NCBI GenBank assembly: GCA_963834705.1
Contig: CAWICV010000004.1
Coordinates: 62,001-126,000, forward strand
DNA length: 64,000 nt
Reading direction: 5' to 3'
Source of the DNA: RYN-230 sp963834705
GTDB lineage: Bacteria > Actinomycetota > Actinomycetes > Streptosporangiales > Streptosporangiaceae
This document shows positions 7,089 through 15,584 of the stretch, one piece after another (the stretch's first letter is position 1; the number at the start of each line of letters is the position of its first letter). The position numbers were made by a program, and so were the translations under genes. Below the pieces are notes generated by a model. It had not been told where the DNA came from. It was given only the letters and a program-made list of their open reading frames with translations, and made no database searches.

Positions 7089-8759
7089 TCAGGTCAGGTC
7101 GCGGCGGCGGAACGCGGCCAGCCCGGCCACGGTCAGACCGGCCGCCACCACGGCCAGCCAGATCAGCGGTGTGGCGGTGAACGCTCCACCAGGCAGCGCG
7201 GGCACGTGGGCGAACGGCGTCAGGTCCAGCACCCACTGCGCCAGCCCCAGCGAGCGCCCGAGCAGGTCCACCAGCGCGACCACGGCCAGCACCGTCCAGG
7301 CGGCCGCCACCGTCACCCTGGACGCCAGGCCAATCAGGGCCACGGCCAGCCCGGCCAGCACCCAGGCCGCCGGCACCTGGGCCAGCGCCGCGCCGGACTG
7401 GCGTGCCACCTCGGTACCGATCGCGCCGGTGCGCGCGCCATAACCCAGCCCGCTGCACACCCCGGCCACCGCCATCAGCAGCGCAATGCCGCCCATGGCC
7501 CACACCACCTCGGCCGCCACCCAGCGGATCCGGCTGACCGGGCCGGCCAGCACGGCCTCGGCCCGCCCCTCGGCCTCGTCCCCGTGCAGCCGCAGCACGG
7601 TGGCCACCCCGAACGCCGCGGCCATGACGCTCAGCAGCGCGAACTCGATGGCCAGGTAGGCGTCCACCAGCCCGGTGTGGCCGCCCGCCCGGAGAATGTC
7701 GCTCCGGGCCTGCGGGCTGCTGTTCAGCGTGGCCCCGATGCCCTTGGCCGCGGCGCCGAGCACCACGGCGGACAGCGCGAAAGCCAGCGCCCAGCCGACC
7801 AGGCCGGTGCGCTGCAGCCGCCAGGCCAGGGTGAGCGGGCTGCGCAGCCAGCCCGCCGCGCCGGCCCGCCCGGGCCGGGCCGGGACCAGCCCGGCACCCA
7901 GGTCCCGGCGGCCGGCCAGCACCGCCGCGGCCGCGGCCAGCACCACGGTGACCGCGCCGCACACCAGCAGCAGCCACCAGCGCGGCCCGTCGTACGGCTG
8001 GACCCGCTCGATCCAGCCCAGCGGGGACACCCAGCTCAGCCAGGACAACGCGGGTGCCGGGTCGCCGACCGCGCGGAGCAGGTAGGCCAGCCCGAGCACG
8101 CTGATGGCCATCCCGCGGGCGGTCCGGGCGCTCTCGGTGAGCTGGGCGGTCACCGCGGCCACGGCGGCAAACATGCAGCCGGCCAGCGCGGTCGCCGCGC
8201 CGAGGGCCAGCGAGCCGGCCGCGGGCAGCCGGAACGCGATCTGCACGACCGCGAGCAGCAGGCCGGCCACCAGGCACGCGCCGATCGTCACGGCCAGCGC
8301 GGCGGCCAGCGCGGCGAACCGGCCGGCCGCGGTGGCGCCGACCAGTTCCAGCCGCCCGGCCTCCTCGTCCGCCCGGGTGTGCCGGATCACCGCGAAGATG
8401 CCCAGCAGCCCGGCGCCCACCGCGATGAACAGCCCGGCCTTCCAGACGATCAGGGCGCCCAGCGAGTTGCCGTACACCGGACCGCTCAGGGCCAGGAACG
8501 ACGGGTTGGCCTGGATGCTGTGCGCCAGCGAGGCCCGCTCGCCGGGCGCCGTGAACAGGTGGTGGTAGCTGTACGTGGTGCTGGCCAGGCTGCCGGCCAG
8601 CGCGTACACCCAGATGGCCAGGAAGATCCGGTCCCGGCGCAGCGCCAGCCCGGCCAGTGTGCCGGTACCGGCCAGCGGATGGGAGCTCTGCTTCCTTGGG
8701 CCTCCGGGGCCCCACCCGCCTCCCCATTCCCCCTTCACTCGCCCCTCCGGCGCGCTCAT
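7089..8759 (-). CDS. ABC exporter permease, polyketide-antibiotic-transporter type
   Basis: 556 residues with about 12 membrane spans in two halves, each starting with a similar TM plus long extracytoplasmic loop, as in the actinobacterial family labelled exporter of polyketide antibiotics (TnrB3-like). The ATG at 8757-8759 overlaps the TGA of the upstream ATPase gene by 4 nt (ATGA), so the two are translationally coupled and form one transporter. The N-terminus is a short basic, Gly-rich cytoplasmic tail, then ILFLAIWVYALAGSL-like TM1. The substrate is unknown. The pair is divergent from a GbsR/MarR regulator that probably controls it. Confidence 0.85.
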   Translation of the reverse strand: MSAPEGRVKGEWGGGWGPGGPRKQSSHPLAGTGTLAGLALRRDRIFLAIWVYALAGSLASTTYSYHHLFTAPGERASLAHSIQANPSFLALSGPVYGNSLGALIVWKAGLFIAVGAGLLGIFAVIRHTRADEEAGRLELVGATAAGRFAALAAALAVTIGACLVAGLLLAVVQIAFRLPAAGSLALGAATALAGCMFAAVAAVTAQLTESARTARGMAISVLGLAYLLRAVGDPAPALSWLSWVSPLGWIERVQPYDGPRWWLLLVCGAVTVVLAAAAAVLAGRRDLGAGLVPARPGRAGAAGWLRSPLTLAWRLQRTGLVGWALAFALSAVVLGAAAKGIGATLNSSPQARSDILRAGGHTGLVDAYLAIEFALLSVMAAAFGVATVLRLHGDEAEGRAEAVLAGPVSRIRWVAAEVVWAMGGIALLMAVAGVCSGLGYGARTGAIGTEVARQSGAALAQVPAAWVLAGLAVALIGLASRVTVAAAWTVLAVVALVDLLGRSLGLAQWVLDLTPFAHVPALPGGAFTATPLIWLAVVAAGLTVAGLAAFRRRDLT

Positions 8760-9646
8760 GACCCGGCGTCCGTATAGTGCCGGAGGAACAGCTCCTCCAG
8801 CGTGGGCGGCTGGCTGACCAGGCTGCGCACCCCCGCCTCGGTCAGCCGCCTGAGCAGCTCGTCCAGCACGCTGTTGTCGGCCTGGCAGCTCACCCGGGTG
8901 CCCTCGACGTCCAGGTCGTGCAAGCCGGGCAGCTGGTCCAGCCCGGCCGGCGGCCGGGCCAGCTCGGCGCGCACCGAGGTGCGGGACAGGTGCCGCAGGT
9001 CGGCCAGCGCCCCGGAATCCACCGTGCGGCCCGCCCGGATGATCGTCACCCGGTCGCACAGCGCCTCCACCTCGGACAGGATGTGGCTGGACAGCAGCAC
9101 GGTCCGGCCGTCCCGGCGCTCTTCCTCGACGCACTCCCGGAACGCCGCCTCCATCAGCGGGTCCAGCCCGGAGGTCGGCTCGTCCAGGATGAGCAGCTCG
9201 GACCCGGCGGCCAGCGCCGCGATCAGCGCCACCTTCTGCCGGTTGCCCTTGGAGTAGGCCCGGCTCTTCTTGGTCGGGTCCAGCTCGAACTTCTCCAGCA
9301 GCATGGCCTTGCGCTTCTCGTCCAGCCCACCGCGCAGCCTGGCCAGCAGGTCGATCACCTCGCCACCGGACAGGTTCGGCCACAGCGTGACGTCGCCCGG
9401 CACGTAGGCCAGCCGCCGGTGCAGGCTGACCGCCTCGTGCCAGGGGTCGGCGCCCAGCAGCCGGGCGGTCCCGCCGTCGGGCCGGATCAGGCCGAGCAGC
9501 ACCCGGATCGTCGTGGTCTTGCCCGCTCCGTTGGGTCCCAGGAAGCCGTGCACCTCGCCCGGCGCCACGTGCAGCTCCAGCCCATCCAGGGCCTGCGTCC
9601 GGCCGAACGCCTTGCGCAGGCTGGTCACCTCGATCACCGCACCCAT
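8756..9646 (-). CDS. ABC transporter ATP-binding protein
   Basis: 296 residues. Walker A GPNGAGKTT is near residues 38-46, the Q-loop region VPGDVTLWPNLSGGEV near 86, the C-loop YSKGNRQKVALIAALA near 132, and Walker B LLILDEPTSGLDP near 151, followed by the H-loop LLSSHILSEVE near 180. The C-terminal 80 residues are the accessory domain typical of exporters in the drug-resistance ATPase class (DrrA-like). It powers the permease encoded immediately downstream by a 4-nt overlap. The start ATG at 9644-9646 lies about 140 nt from the divergent regulator. Confidence 0.9.
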   Translation of the reverse strand: MGAVIEVTSLRKAFGRTQALDGLELHVAPGEVHGFLGPNGAGKTTTIRVLLGLIRPDGGTARLLGADPWHEAVSLHRRLAYVPGDVTLWPNLSGGEVIDLLARLRGGLDEKRKAMLLEKFELDPTKKSRAYSKGNRQKVALIAALAAGSELLILDEPTSGLDPLMEAAFRECVEEERRDGRTVLLSSHILSEVEALCDRVTIIRAGRTVDSGALADLRHLSRTSVRAELARPPAGLDQLPGLHDLDVEGTRVSCQADNSVLDELLRRLTEAGVRSLVSQPPTLEELFLRHYTDAGS

Positions 9647-9666
9647 GTCTCAGTACCCTAACAAAA

Positions 9667-9682
9667 TTCACGAATTTGTGAA
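9667..9682. promoter_or_regulatory. Candidate operator between ABC exporter and GbsR/MarR regulator
   Basis: TTCAC-GAATTT-GTGAA is an inverted repeat with perfect 5-bp arms and an AATT core, in an AT-rich island within the divergent intergenic region, 20 nt upstream of the ATPase start. Its position and symmetry suit binding by the MarR-fold regulator encoded at 9789. Confidence 0.6.
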
Positions 9683-9788
9683 ACTTATGAATCGGCTAAA
9701 CTAGCGACCGCGATGGGCGGAAGTACCACCAGAGTGATCACGGCACGAATGAGACCGGCGGGCAGACCGGGGGAAGAGGTGATAGCTA

Positions 9789-10292
9789 GTGGCCGGGCAG
9801 GCAGCGGACGCGGGCCAGGGGGGGCGGGACGAGCAGGCGGTGCGGCAGTTCATCGAACGGTTCGCCGCGCTCCTGGCCCAGGCAGGTGTGCCGCTGATGC
9901 CCGCCCGGGTGTTCGCCGCCCTGCTCACCACCGACGCGCCCCGGCTCACCGCGGACGACATCGCCGGGACGCTCCAGGTCAGCCCGGCCGCGGTGTCCGG
10001 CGCGGTGCGCTACCTGCTGCCGATCGGCCTGGTCACGCGGGAAACCCAGCCCGGCTCACGTCGGTACTGGTACCAGACGCCCCGCAACGTGTGGGTCGAG
10101 ATCTCCCGGTTCCAGGACCAGGTGATGAGCCGCTGGTCGCAGACGCTGCGCGACGGCCTGGACCTGATCAGCCCGGACTCGCTGGCCAGCGAGCGGATCC
10201 GCGACTCGATCATGTACTTCGACTTCGTCCAGAAAGAACTGCCGCTGGTGTTCAGCCGCTGGGAAGAGTACCGCGACTCGCACCGCGACTGA
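9789..10292 (+). CDS. GbsR/MarR-family transcriptional regulator
   Basis: 167 residues with a winged helix at about 40-100: LTADDIAGTLQVSPAAVSGAVRYLLPIGLVTRE is the HTH plus wing entry, followed by the GSRRYWYQTP wing. The C-terminal helices form the dimer interface. The family senses small ligands and usually represses neighbouring transport genes. It starts at a GTG preceded by GGGGGAAGAGG with about 8-nt spacing. It is transcribed divergently from the ABC exporter with a palindrome at 9667-9682 between them, so exporter repression is the likely job. The ligand is unknown. Confidence 0.88.
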   Translation: MAGQAADAGQGGRDEQAVRQFIERFAALLAQAGVPLMPARVFAALLTTDAPRLTADDIAGTLQVSPAAVSGAVRYLLPIGLVTRETQPGSRRYWYQTPRNVWVEISRFQDQVMSRWSQTLRDGLDLISPDSLASERIRDSIMYFDFVQKELPLVFSRWEEYRDSHRD

Positions 10293-10311
10293 CCTTCGCT
10301 AGCCTGGCCGT

Positions 10312-10872
10312 ATGGCCGAGAACGAGACCGATGACCGCTCCGCCGACCCGGGCAGCGAGTATGAGTACGGCGGCGGCACCGGCGACTATGAGCGCGGCGA
10401 ATATAACCCGGGCGAAGGCGGCCTGGAAGACACGGACTTCGAGGACGACGGCGTGCTGGACTCCTCCGACACCCTGGAAGACCCCGAAGACCCCTACGAC
10501 GACCCGCTGGACCAGGGGATCCTGCCCGCGGACAAGTGGTCGCCCGGGGAACGCTTCGGCGACACGCTGCAAGAGGAACGGGAAGGCGAGTCGCTGGACC
10601 AGTTGCTCGCCGAAGAAGAACCCGACCCAGACCCGTACCAGGACGCGCAGACCGAGGGCGAGTTGCCCCGCGAGGGACCGGAGCCGTCCGACGAGCCGCA
10701 GCCGCGGGCCGGCCGCCTGGTGCAGGAGGACGAGGGCCTGCACCCGGACCGCGAGCCGGACCTGGTGGCCGAGGACGTCGGCATCGACGGGGGCGCCGCC
10801 TCCGCCGAGGAAGCCGCGGTGCACCTGACCAGCGAGGACGAGGACGAGACCGCCGGCGGCCCGGAAGGCTAG
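10312..10872 (+). CDS. DUF5709 domain-containing acidic protein
   Basis: 186 residues, extremely acidic (Asp/Glu-rich) and low in hydrophobics, so probably disordered and cytosolic. The conserved part DPLDQGILPADKWSPGERFGDTLQEEREGESLDQLLAEEEPD (about residues 63-104) matches the actinobacterial DUF5709 pattern. The tail LVQEDEGLHPDREPDLVAEDVGIDGGAASAEEAAVH also follows the family. Function is unknown. It starts 20 nt after the regulator gene, so the two are probably co-transcribed. Confidence 0.85.
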   Translation: MAENETDDRSADPGSEYEYGGGTGDYERGEYNPGEGGLEDTDFEDDGVLDSSDTLEDPEDPYDDPLDQGILPADKWSPGERFGDTLQEEREGESLDQLLAEEEPDPDPYQDAQTEGELPREGPEPSDEPQPRAGRLVQEDEGLHPDREPDLVAEDVGIDGGAASAEEAAVHLTSEDEDETAGGPEG

Positions 10873-10912
10873 CGCGGGCCCAGTCCCACCTGGCTAGCCC
10901 CCGCCGGGGCAG

Positions 10913-10963
10913 GGCCGCGCAGACCCGAAGGCCGCGCAAACCCGAAGGCCGCGCAGAACTGAA
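10913..10963. repeat. 17-bp tandem repeat, three units
   Basis: GGCCGCGCAGACCCGAA at 10913-10929 is repeated at 10930-10946 (one change) and 10947-10963 (three changes). It ends just before the ribosome-binding site of the NhaA-DsbA gene. Confidence 0.8.
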
Positions 10964-10978
10964 GACGGAGGACCCGAG

Positions 10979-13000
10979 CTGGCGGCAACGGACAACCCGG
11001 ACACGACGCAGCCGCAGCCGTCCTTGCTGTCCGGCCGGACCGCGTGGGCACGGCACCGGGAAACCCAGCTGCGCCAGTTCCTGCGCACCGAGACGGGCAG
11101 CGCCGCGGTGCTGCTGGCCGCCACCGTGGCCGCACTGATCTGGGCCAACGCCAGCATCGCCAGCTACGGCTCGTTCTGGGCCACCCGGCTGTCGATCCGC
11201 CTGGGCGGCACCGGCCTGGCCATGGACCTGCACAGCTGGGTCAACTCCGGGCTGATGACGTTCTTCTTCCTGGTCATGGGCCTGGAGGCGCGGCGCGAGT
11301 TCGACATGGGTGAGCTGCGCGAGCGGAGCCGGCTGACCCTGCCGGTGCTGGCCGGCCTGGGCGGGATGGTCGTGCCGGTCGGCATCTTCCTGGCCATCAA
11401 CGCCGGGCACGCGAACACCGCGCACGGCTGGGGCACCGCGATGTCCACCGACAGCGCGTTCGCGCTGGGCATGCTGGCCCTGGTCGGCCGCAGGCTGCCG
11501 GACCGGGTGCACACCTACCTGCTCACCTTCTCGGTGGTGGACGACCTGGCCGCGCTGGTCGTCATCGCGGTGGTCTACAGCAGCGGCGTGCGGCTCGAGG
11601 CGCTGATCACCGGCATCGGCATCCTGGCCGTGGCGGCCGGGCTGCGGCTCATCGCGAACCTCCGCTTCGGCCCGGTGTACTTCCTGCTCGGGCTGGCCGC
11701 CTGGGTCGCGTTCGAAAAGTCCGGCGTGGACCCGGTGGTGGTCGGCCTGCTGATGGGCCTGCTCAGCTACGCCTCGCCGCCCGCGCGCGGCGACCTGGAG
11801 CGGGCCACCGACCTGTTCCGCCTGTTCCGTGAGCAGCCCACCCCGGAACTGGCCCAGGAAGTGCGCGAGGGCGTGCGCACCACCATCTCCCCCAACGAGC
11901 GGCTGCAACTGCTGTTCCACCCGTGGAGCAGCTACCTGATCGTGCCGCTGTTCGCGCTGGCCAACGCGGGCGTGGCGATCAGCAGCGGGCTGCTCGCCGC
12001 GGCCTTCACCGCCCCGCTGACGCTGGGCATCCTGGTCGGCTACGTGGCCGGCAAGCCGGCCGGCACGGCCGGCACCGCCTGGCTGGCCGGCAAGCTCACC
12101 AGGGGAAGGGTCCAGCCCCCGATCGGCTGGGCGGCGGTGCTCGGCGCGGGCACCATCGCCGGGATCGGCTTCACCGTGTCGCTGCTCATCGCGGCGCTGG
12201 CCTTCCACGGCACCCTGCTGGCCGAGGCCAAGCTGGGCATTCTGTCGGCCGCGCTGTGCTCTTCGGCGGTGACCTGGCTGGTGTTCAAGGCCACCATGCG
12301 GCTGCCCAAGCGGCTGAAGATCCGGGCCATCCTGGGCACCGCCGAGCAGGTCAGCGACCTGGCCGTGCCGGTCAACCCGGAGCGCGACCACGTCCGCGGG
12401 CCGATGAAGGCCCCGGTCACCCTGGTCGAGTACGGCGACTTCGAATGCCCGTACTGCGGCCACGCCGAACCGGTCGTCCGGGAACTGCTGGCCGGAGCCG
12501 GTGACCTGCGCTATGTGTTCCGGCACCTGCCGCTGACCGATGTGCACCAGCACGCCCAGCTGGCCGCGGAGGGCGCGGAGGCGGCTGGCCGACAGGGCGA
12601 CACCGCGTTCTGGGACATGCATGACATGCTGATGGAGCACCAGGGCGCGCTCACCAAGCGCGACCTGCTCGGGTACGCGGCCGAACTCGGCCTCGACCAG
12701 GCCAAGTTCGCCGAGGACCTGCGCAACCACGTGGGCGCGGCCCACGTCGCCGAGGACGTGGACTCCGCCGACCTGTCCGGGGTCTCCGGCACGCCCACCT
12801 TCTTCGTCAACGACAAGCGGCACTACGGCGCTTACGACATCGACGCGCTGACCGAGGCGGTCCGGTCCGCCCGGGCCCGCGCCCTGATCGCAACCTGGAG
12901 GAGGCCGGCCGATGGGCATGGTCAAGACGGTGGGGCTGGTGCTGCATCCCGGCCGGAACTGCGACTCGGCGATGTTCACCATCCTGAAGTGGGCCAGTGA
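10979..13000 (+). CDS. nhaA: Na+/H+ antiporter NhaA fused to a DsbA-like thioredoxin domain
   Basis: The first about 430 residues are NhaA: LRTETGSAAVLLAATVAALIWAN, then FFFLVMGLEARREF, the STDSAFALGMLAL block, and FSVVDDLAALVVIAVVY, whose paired Asp residues bind Na+ and protons. From about residue 445 a DsbA-like domain follows, with DFECPYCGHAEP holding a C-P-Y-C active site and SGVSGTPTFFVND the cis-Pro loop. The fusion is an established actinobacterial architecture; the role of the redox domain is unknown. No ATG or GTG lies upstream. A CTG at 10979 is about 8 nt after GGAGG, whereas the TTG at 11024 has no ribosome-binding site, so I favour CTG. The last 89 nt overlap nadK. Confidence 0.88.
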   Translation: MAATDNPDTTQPQPSLLSGRTAWARHRETQLRQFLRTETGSAAVLLAATVAALIWANASIASYGSFWATRLSIRLGGTGLAMDLHSWVNSGLMTFFFLVMGLEARREFDMGELRERSRLTLPVLAGLGGMVVPVGIFLAINAGHANTAHGWGTAMSTDSAFALGMLALVGRRLPDRVHTYLLTFSVVDDLAALVVIAVVYSSGVRLEALITGIGILAVAAGLRLIANLRFGPVYFLLGLAAWVAFEKSGVDPVVVGLLMGLLSYASPPARGDLERATDLFRLFREQPTPELAQEVREGVRTTISPNERLQLLFHPWSSYLIVPLFALANAGVAISSGLLAAAFTAPLTLGILVGYVAGKPAGTAGTAWLAGKLTRGRVQPPIGWAAVLGAGTIAGIGFTVSLLIAALAFHGTLLAEAKLGILSAALCSSAVTWLVFKATMRLPKRLKIRAILGTAEQVSDLAVPVNPERDHVRGPMKAPVTLVEYGDFECPYCGHAEPVVRELLAGAGDLRYVFRHLPLTDVHQHAQLAAEGAEAAGRQGDTAFWDMHDMLMEHQGALTKRDLLGYAAELGLDQAKFAEDLRNHVGAAHVAEDVDSADLSGVSGTPTFFVNDKRHYGAYDIDALTEAVRSARARALIATWRRPADGHGQDGGAGAASRPELRLGDVHHPEVGQ

Positions 13001-13775
13001 GCGCAAGGTGACCGTGCTCGGGGTGGAAGGCGAGGCCGACCGTATCCCGACCCAGGTCGACGACGTGCCCCAGGACGAGCTGGCCAAGCGGGCCGACCTG
13101 ATGGTCAGCCTGGGCGGCGATGGCACCATGCTGCGCGCGATGCGGATGTCGGCCGGCCCGCGGCCGCCGGTGCTCGGCGTCAACGTGGGCAAGCTGGGCT
13201 TCCTGGCCGAGGTCGACCCGCCCGAGGTGGCCGACGCGCTGTGCGCGATCGACGAGCACCGGTTCACCGTGGAGGCCCGGTCCGCGGTGTGCGCCGAGTT
13301 CCAGGACCAGCGGCACCTGGCGTTCAACGACGTGGACCTGGCCCGCATCCCCGGGCTGAGCTCCGCCGCGGTGGTCGAGCTGACCGTGGAAGGGCACCCG
13401 TTCGTGCGCTACGCGGCGGACGCGCTGATCGTGGCCACACCGACCGGGTCAACCGCGTACGCGTTCTCCGCGGGCGGCCCGATCGTCTCGCCCATGGTCG
13501 AGGGCCTGCTGGTGGTCCCGGCCTCGCCGCACTCCGCGTACAACCGGGCCCTGTTCCTGAACGCGTCCGAGCAGCTCACCCTGACCGTGCTGCCGACCAG
13601 CGGCGAGCTGGCGGTCGAGGCGGACGGCATCGTGGTCGGCCATGTCCGGCCCGGCGACGTGGTCGGGCTCAACACGGTCCCGGACGCGGCCCAGGTGGTC
13701 CGGCTCGGCAAGACCACGTTCTACCAGCGCGCCCAGCGCAAGCTCCGGCTCACCGGCTCAGCCGAGGCGGACTGA
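12912..13775 (+). CDS. nadK: NAD kinase
   Basis: 287 residues. It phosphorylates NAD to NADP using ATP or polyphosphate. The GGDGT motif (SLGGDGTMLRA, near residue 70) supplies the catalytic Asp. NVGKLGFLAEV follows near 93, and the nucleotide-binding VATPTGSTAYAFSAGGPIV block near 177 is complete. The ATG is preceded by GGAGG with about 8-nt spacing, inside the 3' end of the NhaA-DsbA gene. It is a housekeeping enzyme of normal length with all family blocks present. Confidence 0.95.
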   Translation: MGMVKTVGLVLHPGRNCDSAMFTILKWASERKVTVLGVEGEADRIPTQVDDVPQDELAKRADLMVSLGGDGTMLRAMRMSAGPRPPVLGVNVGKLGFLAEVDPPEVADALCAIDEHRFTVEARSAVCAEFQDQRHLAFNDVDLARIPGLSSAAVVELTVEGHPFVRYAADALIVATPTGSTAYAFSAGGPIVSPMVEGLLVVPASPHSAYNRALFLNASEQLTLTVLPTSGELAVEADGIVVGHVRPGDVVGLNTVPDAAQVVRLGKTTFYQRAQRKLRLTGSAEAD

Positions 13776-13898
13776 GCGGGCAGCGCGTGCCGCAGGCGGT
13801 ACCGTGGGCACAAATTCGCCTGACATGGAAGGATGGCCAGCCATTCTTCGTTGCTATCCAGTAAGCGGCAGGCCGACATCGCTGGAAGGGCTGTGATC

Positions 13899-14825
13899 GT
13901 GGTGCGAGATCCGGGAGACCTCTACGAGGTGAGCCCTGGCCCGCCGGAACTGGACGGGGTAGTGATGCTGCACTATCTCGACGGCTTCATCGACGCCGGG
14001 GCGGCGGGCAAGCTGCTGTCCGCCCACCTGCTGAGCACGCTGGAGCACCAGGAACTGGTCCGGTTCGACGTGGACCGGCTGATCGACTACCGGTCGCGCC
14101 GGCCGCCCATGATCTACTCCCGGGACCACTGGGAGAGCTACGAGGCCCCCGAGCTCACCATGCACCTGCTCACGGACCCCGCGGGCAGCCAGTTCCTGCT
14201 GCTCAACGGACCGGAACCGGACCTGGAGTGGGAGCGGTTCACCCAGGCGGTCCGGGACGTGGCGGCCCGGCTGCGGGTGCGGATGGCGATCGGCTACCAC
14301 GGCATCCCGATGGGCGCGCCGCACACCCGCCCACTGGGCGTCACCGCGCACGCCACCAGCCCTGGCCTGACCACCGGGTACCCGCCGCTGGTGGACAAGC
14401 TGCAGGTGCCGGGCAGCGTGGCCGCGCTGCTGGAGATGCGGCTCGGCGAAGAGGACCGGGCCGCGCTCGGTTTCGCCGTGCACGTCCCGCACTACCTGGC
14501 CCAGGCCGCCTACCCGGCGGCCGCGGTGACCCTGCTCGGCTCGGTGGCCCGGGCCAGCGGCCTGCAGCTGCCCGAAGAGGCGCTGGTCGAGGCGGCCCGG
14601 GAGACCGATGAGGAGATCCGCCGCCAGGTGGAAGGCTCCGAAGAGGTCCTGGAAGTGGTGCAGGCGCTGGAGCGCCAGTACGACTCGTTCGCCGAGGGCC
14701 AGGCCCGGGACGGCGGCCTGCTCGCCGACGGGTCCGAGCAGATGCCCACCGCCGACGAACTGGGCGCCCAGTTCGAGCAGTTCCTGGCCGAACAGCAGGG
14801 CCGCGCCGACTCGTCCGACTCCTGA
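13899..14825 (+). CDS. PAC2 family protein
   Basis: About 308 residues matching the PAC2 (proteasome assembly chaperone-like) family: VVMLHYLDGFIDAGAAGKLL near the N-terminus, then LVRFDVDRLIDYRSRRPPM, and MAIGYHGIPMGAPHTRP in the middle. The C-terminal 90 residues are acidic and helical. Actinobacterial members are conserved and cytosolic, with no proven function; a link to the proteasome is inference from eukaryotic relatives. Several GTG codons in frame (13893, 13899, 13902) follow GGAAGG at 13884; 13899 has the best spacing. It is convergent with the carbonic anhydrase gene, 21 nt away. Confidence 0.85.
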   Translation: MVRDPGDLYEVSPGPPELDGVVMLHYLDGFIDAGAAGKLLSAHLLSTLEHQELVRFDVDRLIDYRSRRPPMIYSRDHWESYEAPELTMHLLTDPAGSQFLLLNGPEPDLEWERFTQAVRDVAARLRVRMAIGYHGIPMGAPHTRPLGVTAHATSPGLTTGYPPLVDKLQVPGSVAALLEMRLGEEDRAALGFAVHVPHYLAQAAYPAAAVTLLGSVARASGLQLPEEALVEAARETDEEIRRQVEGSEEVLEVVQALERQYDSFAEGQARDGGLLADGSEQMPTADELGAQFEQFLAEQQGRADSSDS

Positions 14826-14846
14826 CCCTGCCGTCCGGCCCGCGGT

Positions 14847-15335
14847 TCACCCCACTTCGCGCAGTTTCCCGGTGCTGACGTCGAACACGAACCCGCGCAC
14901 CGAGTCCTTATGTGGGATGAACGGGCTGGCCTTGATCCGGTTGATCGACTGCCGAACATCCGCGTCCAGGTCGGGGAACGCCTCGGCCGCCCACTCCGGC
15001 CTGATCCCGGTATCTGCCTGAATGCTGGCCTTGAAGTCGTCGTCGGTGAACGTGAGCATCCCGCACTCGCTGTGATGGATGAGGATGATCTCGCGGGTGC
15101 CGAGCAGCCGCTGGCTGATGGCCAGCGAGCGGATCGCATCGTCGGTGATCGCGCCGCCCGCGTTGCGGATGACGTGCGCTTCGCCTTCCCTCAGGCCGAG
15201 CGCGCCGTACACGTTGAGCCGGGCGTCCATGCAGGCCACCACGGCCACGTGCCGGGCCGGTGGCAGCGGCAGCAACCCGCCGAACGCCGCCGCGTACGCG
15301 TCGTTGTTGGCCAGCAGCTCGTCTGTAGCGGTCAT
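14847..15335 (-). CDS. Beta-class carbonic anhydrase
   Basis: 162 residues, short for the class and of the compact actinobacterial type. It interconverts CO2 and bicarbonate. The zinc ligands are visible: C35 in ACMDAR, with the D37/R39 catalytic dyad, and H88 and C91 in HHSECG. NAGG at residues 58-61 is the conserved glycine-rich turn. The start ATG follows a GAGGACTG ribosome-binding site on the minus strand. It stands alone, convergent with the PAC2 gene. Confidence 0.92.
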   Translation of the reverse strand: MTATDELLANNDAYAAAFGGLLPLPPARHVAVVACMDARLNVYGALGLREGEAHVIRNAGGAITDDAIRSLAISQRLLGTREIILIHHSECGMLTFTDDDFKASIQADTGIRPEWAAEAFPDLDADVRQSINRIKASPFIPHKDSVRGFVFDVSTGKLREVG

Positions 15336-15584
15336 GACGCCAGTCCTCCTCGGTTCTGGCCGCGCTTAGCGGCATTGCTCACGATCATCTTCTGCACCAA
15401 ACCGGCTGGAGGTACACCGAACGGGCCAAACATTCCGCCCACGCCCCACCTACTAGCGTACATAATTCCGATTGAAATAGTAGGATATGGGACCGCCGTA
15501 CCATCCGTCACCCCCGCGGCACACTGCGATACCGGATCATTAGACTGAGCTGCGGGTATCGGGGACGTCGGGGGGAATGCGGCG

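Noticed and set aside
10010..13348. 1112-residue minus-strand frame across DUF5709, NhaA-DsbA and nadK
   Set aside because: Translation is compositionally biased; the plus-strand genes have full family motifs.
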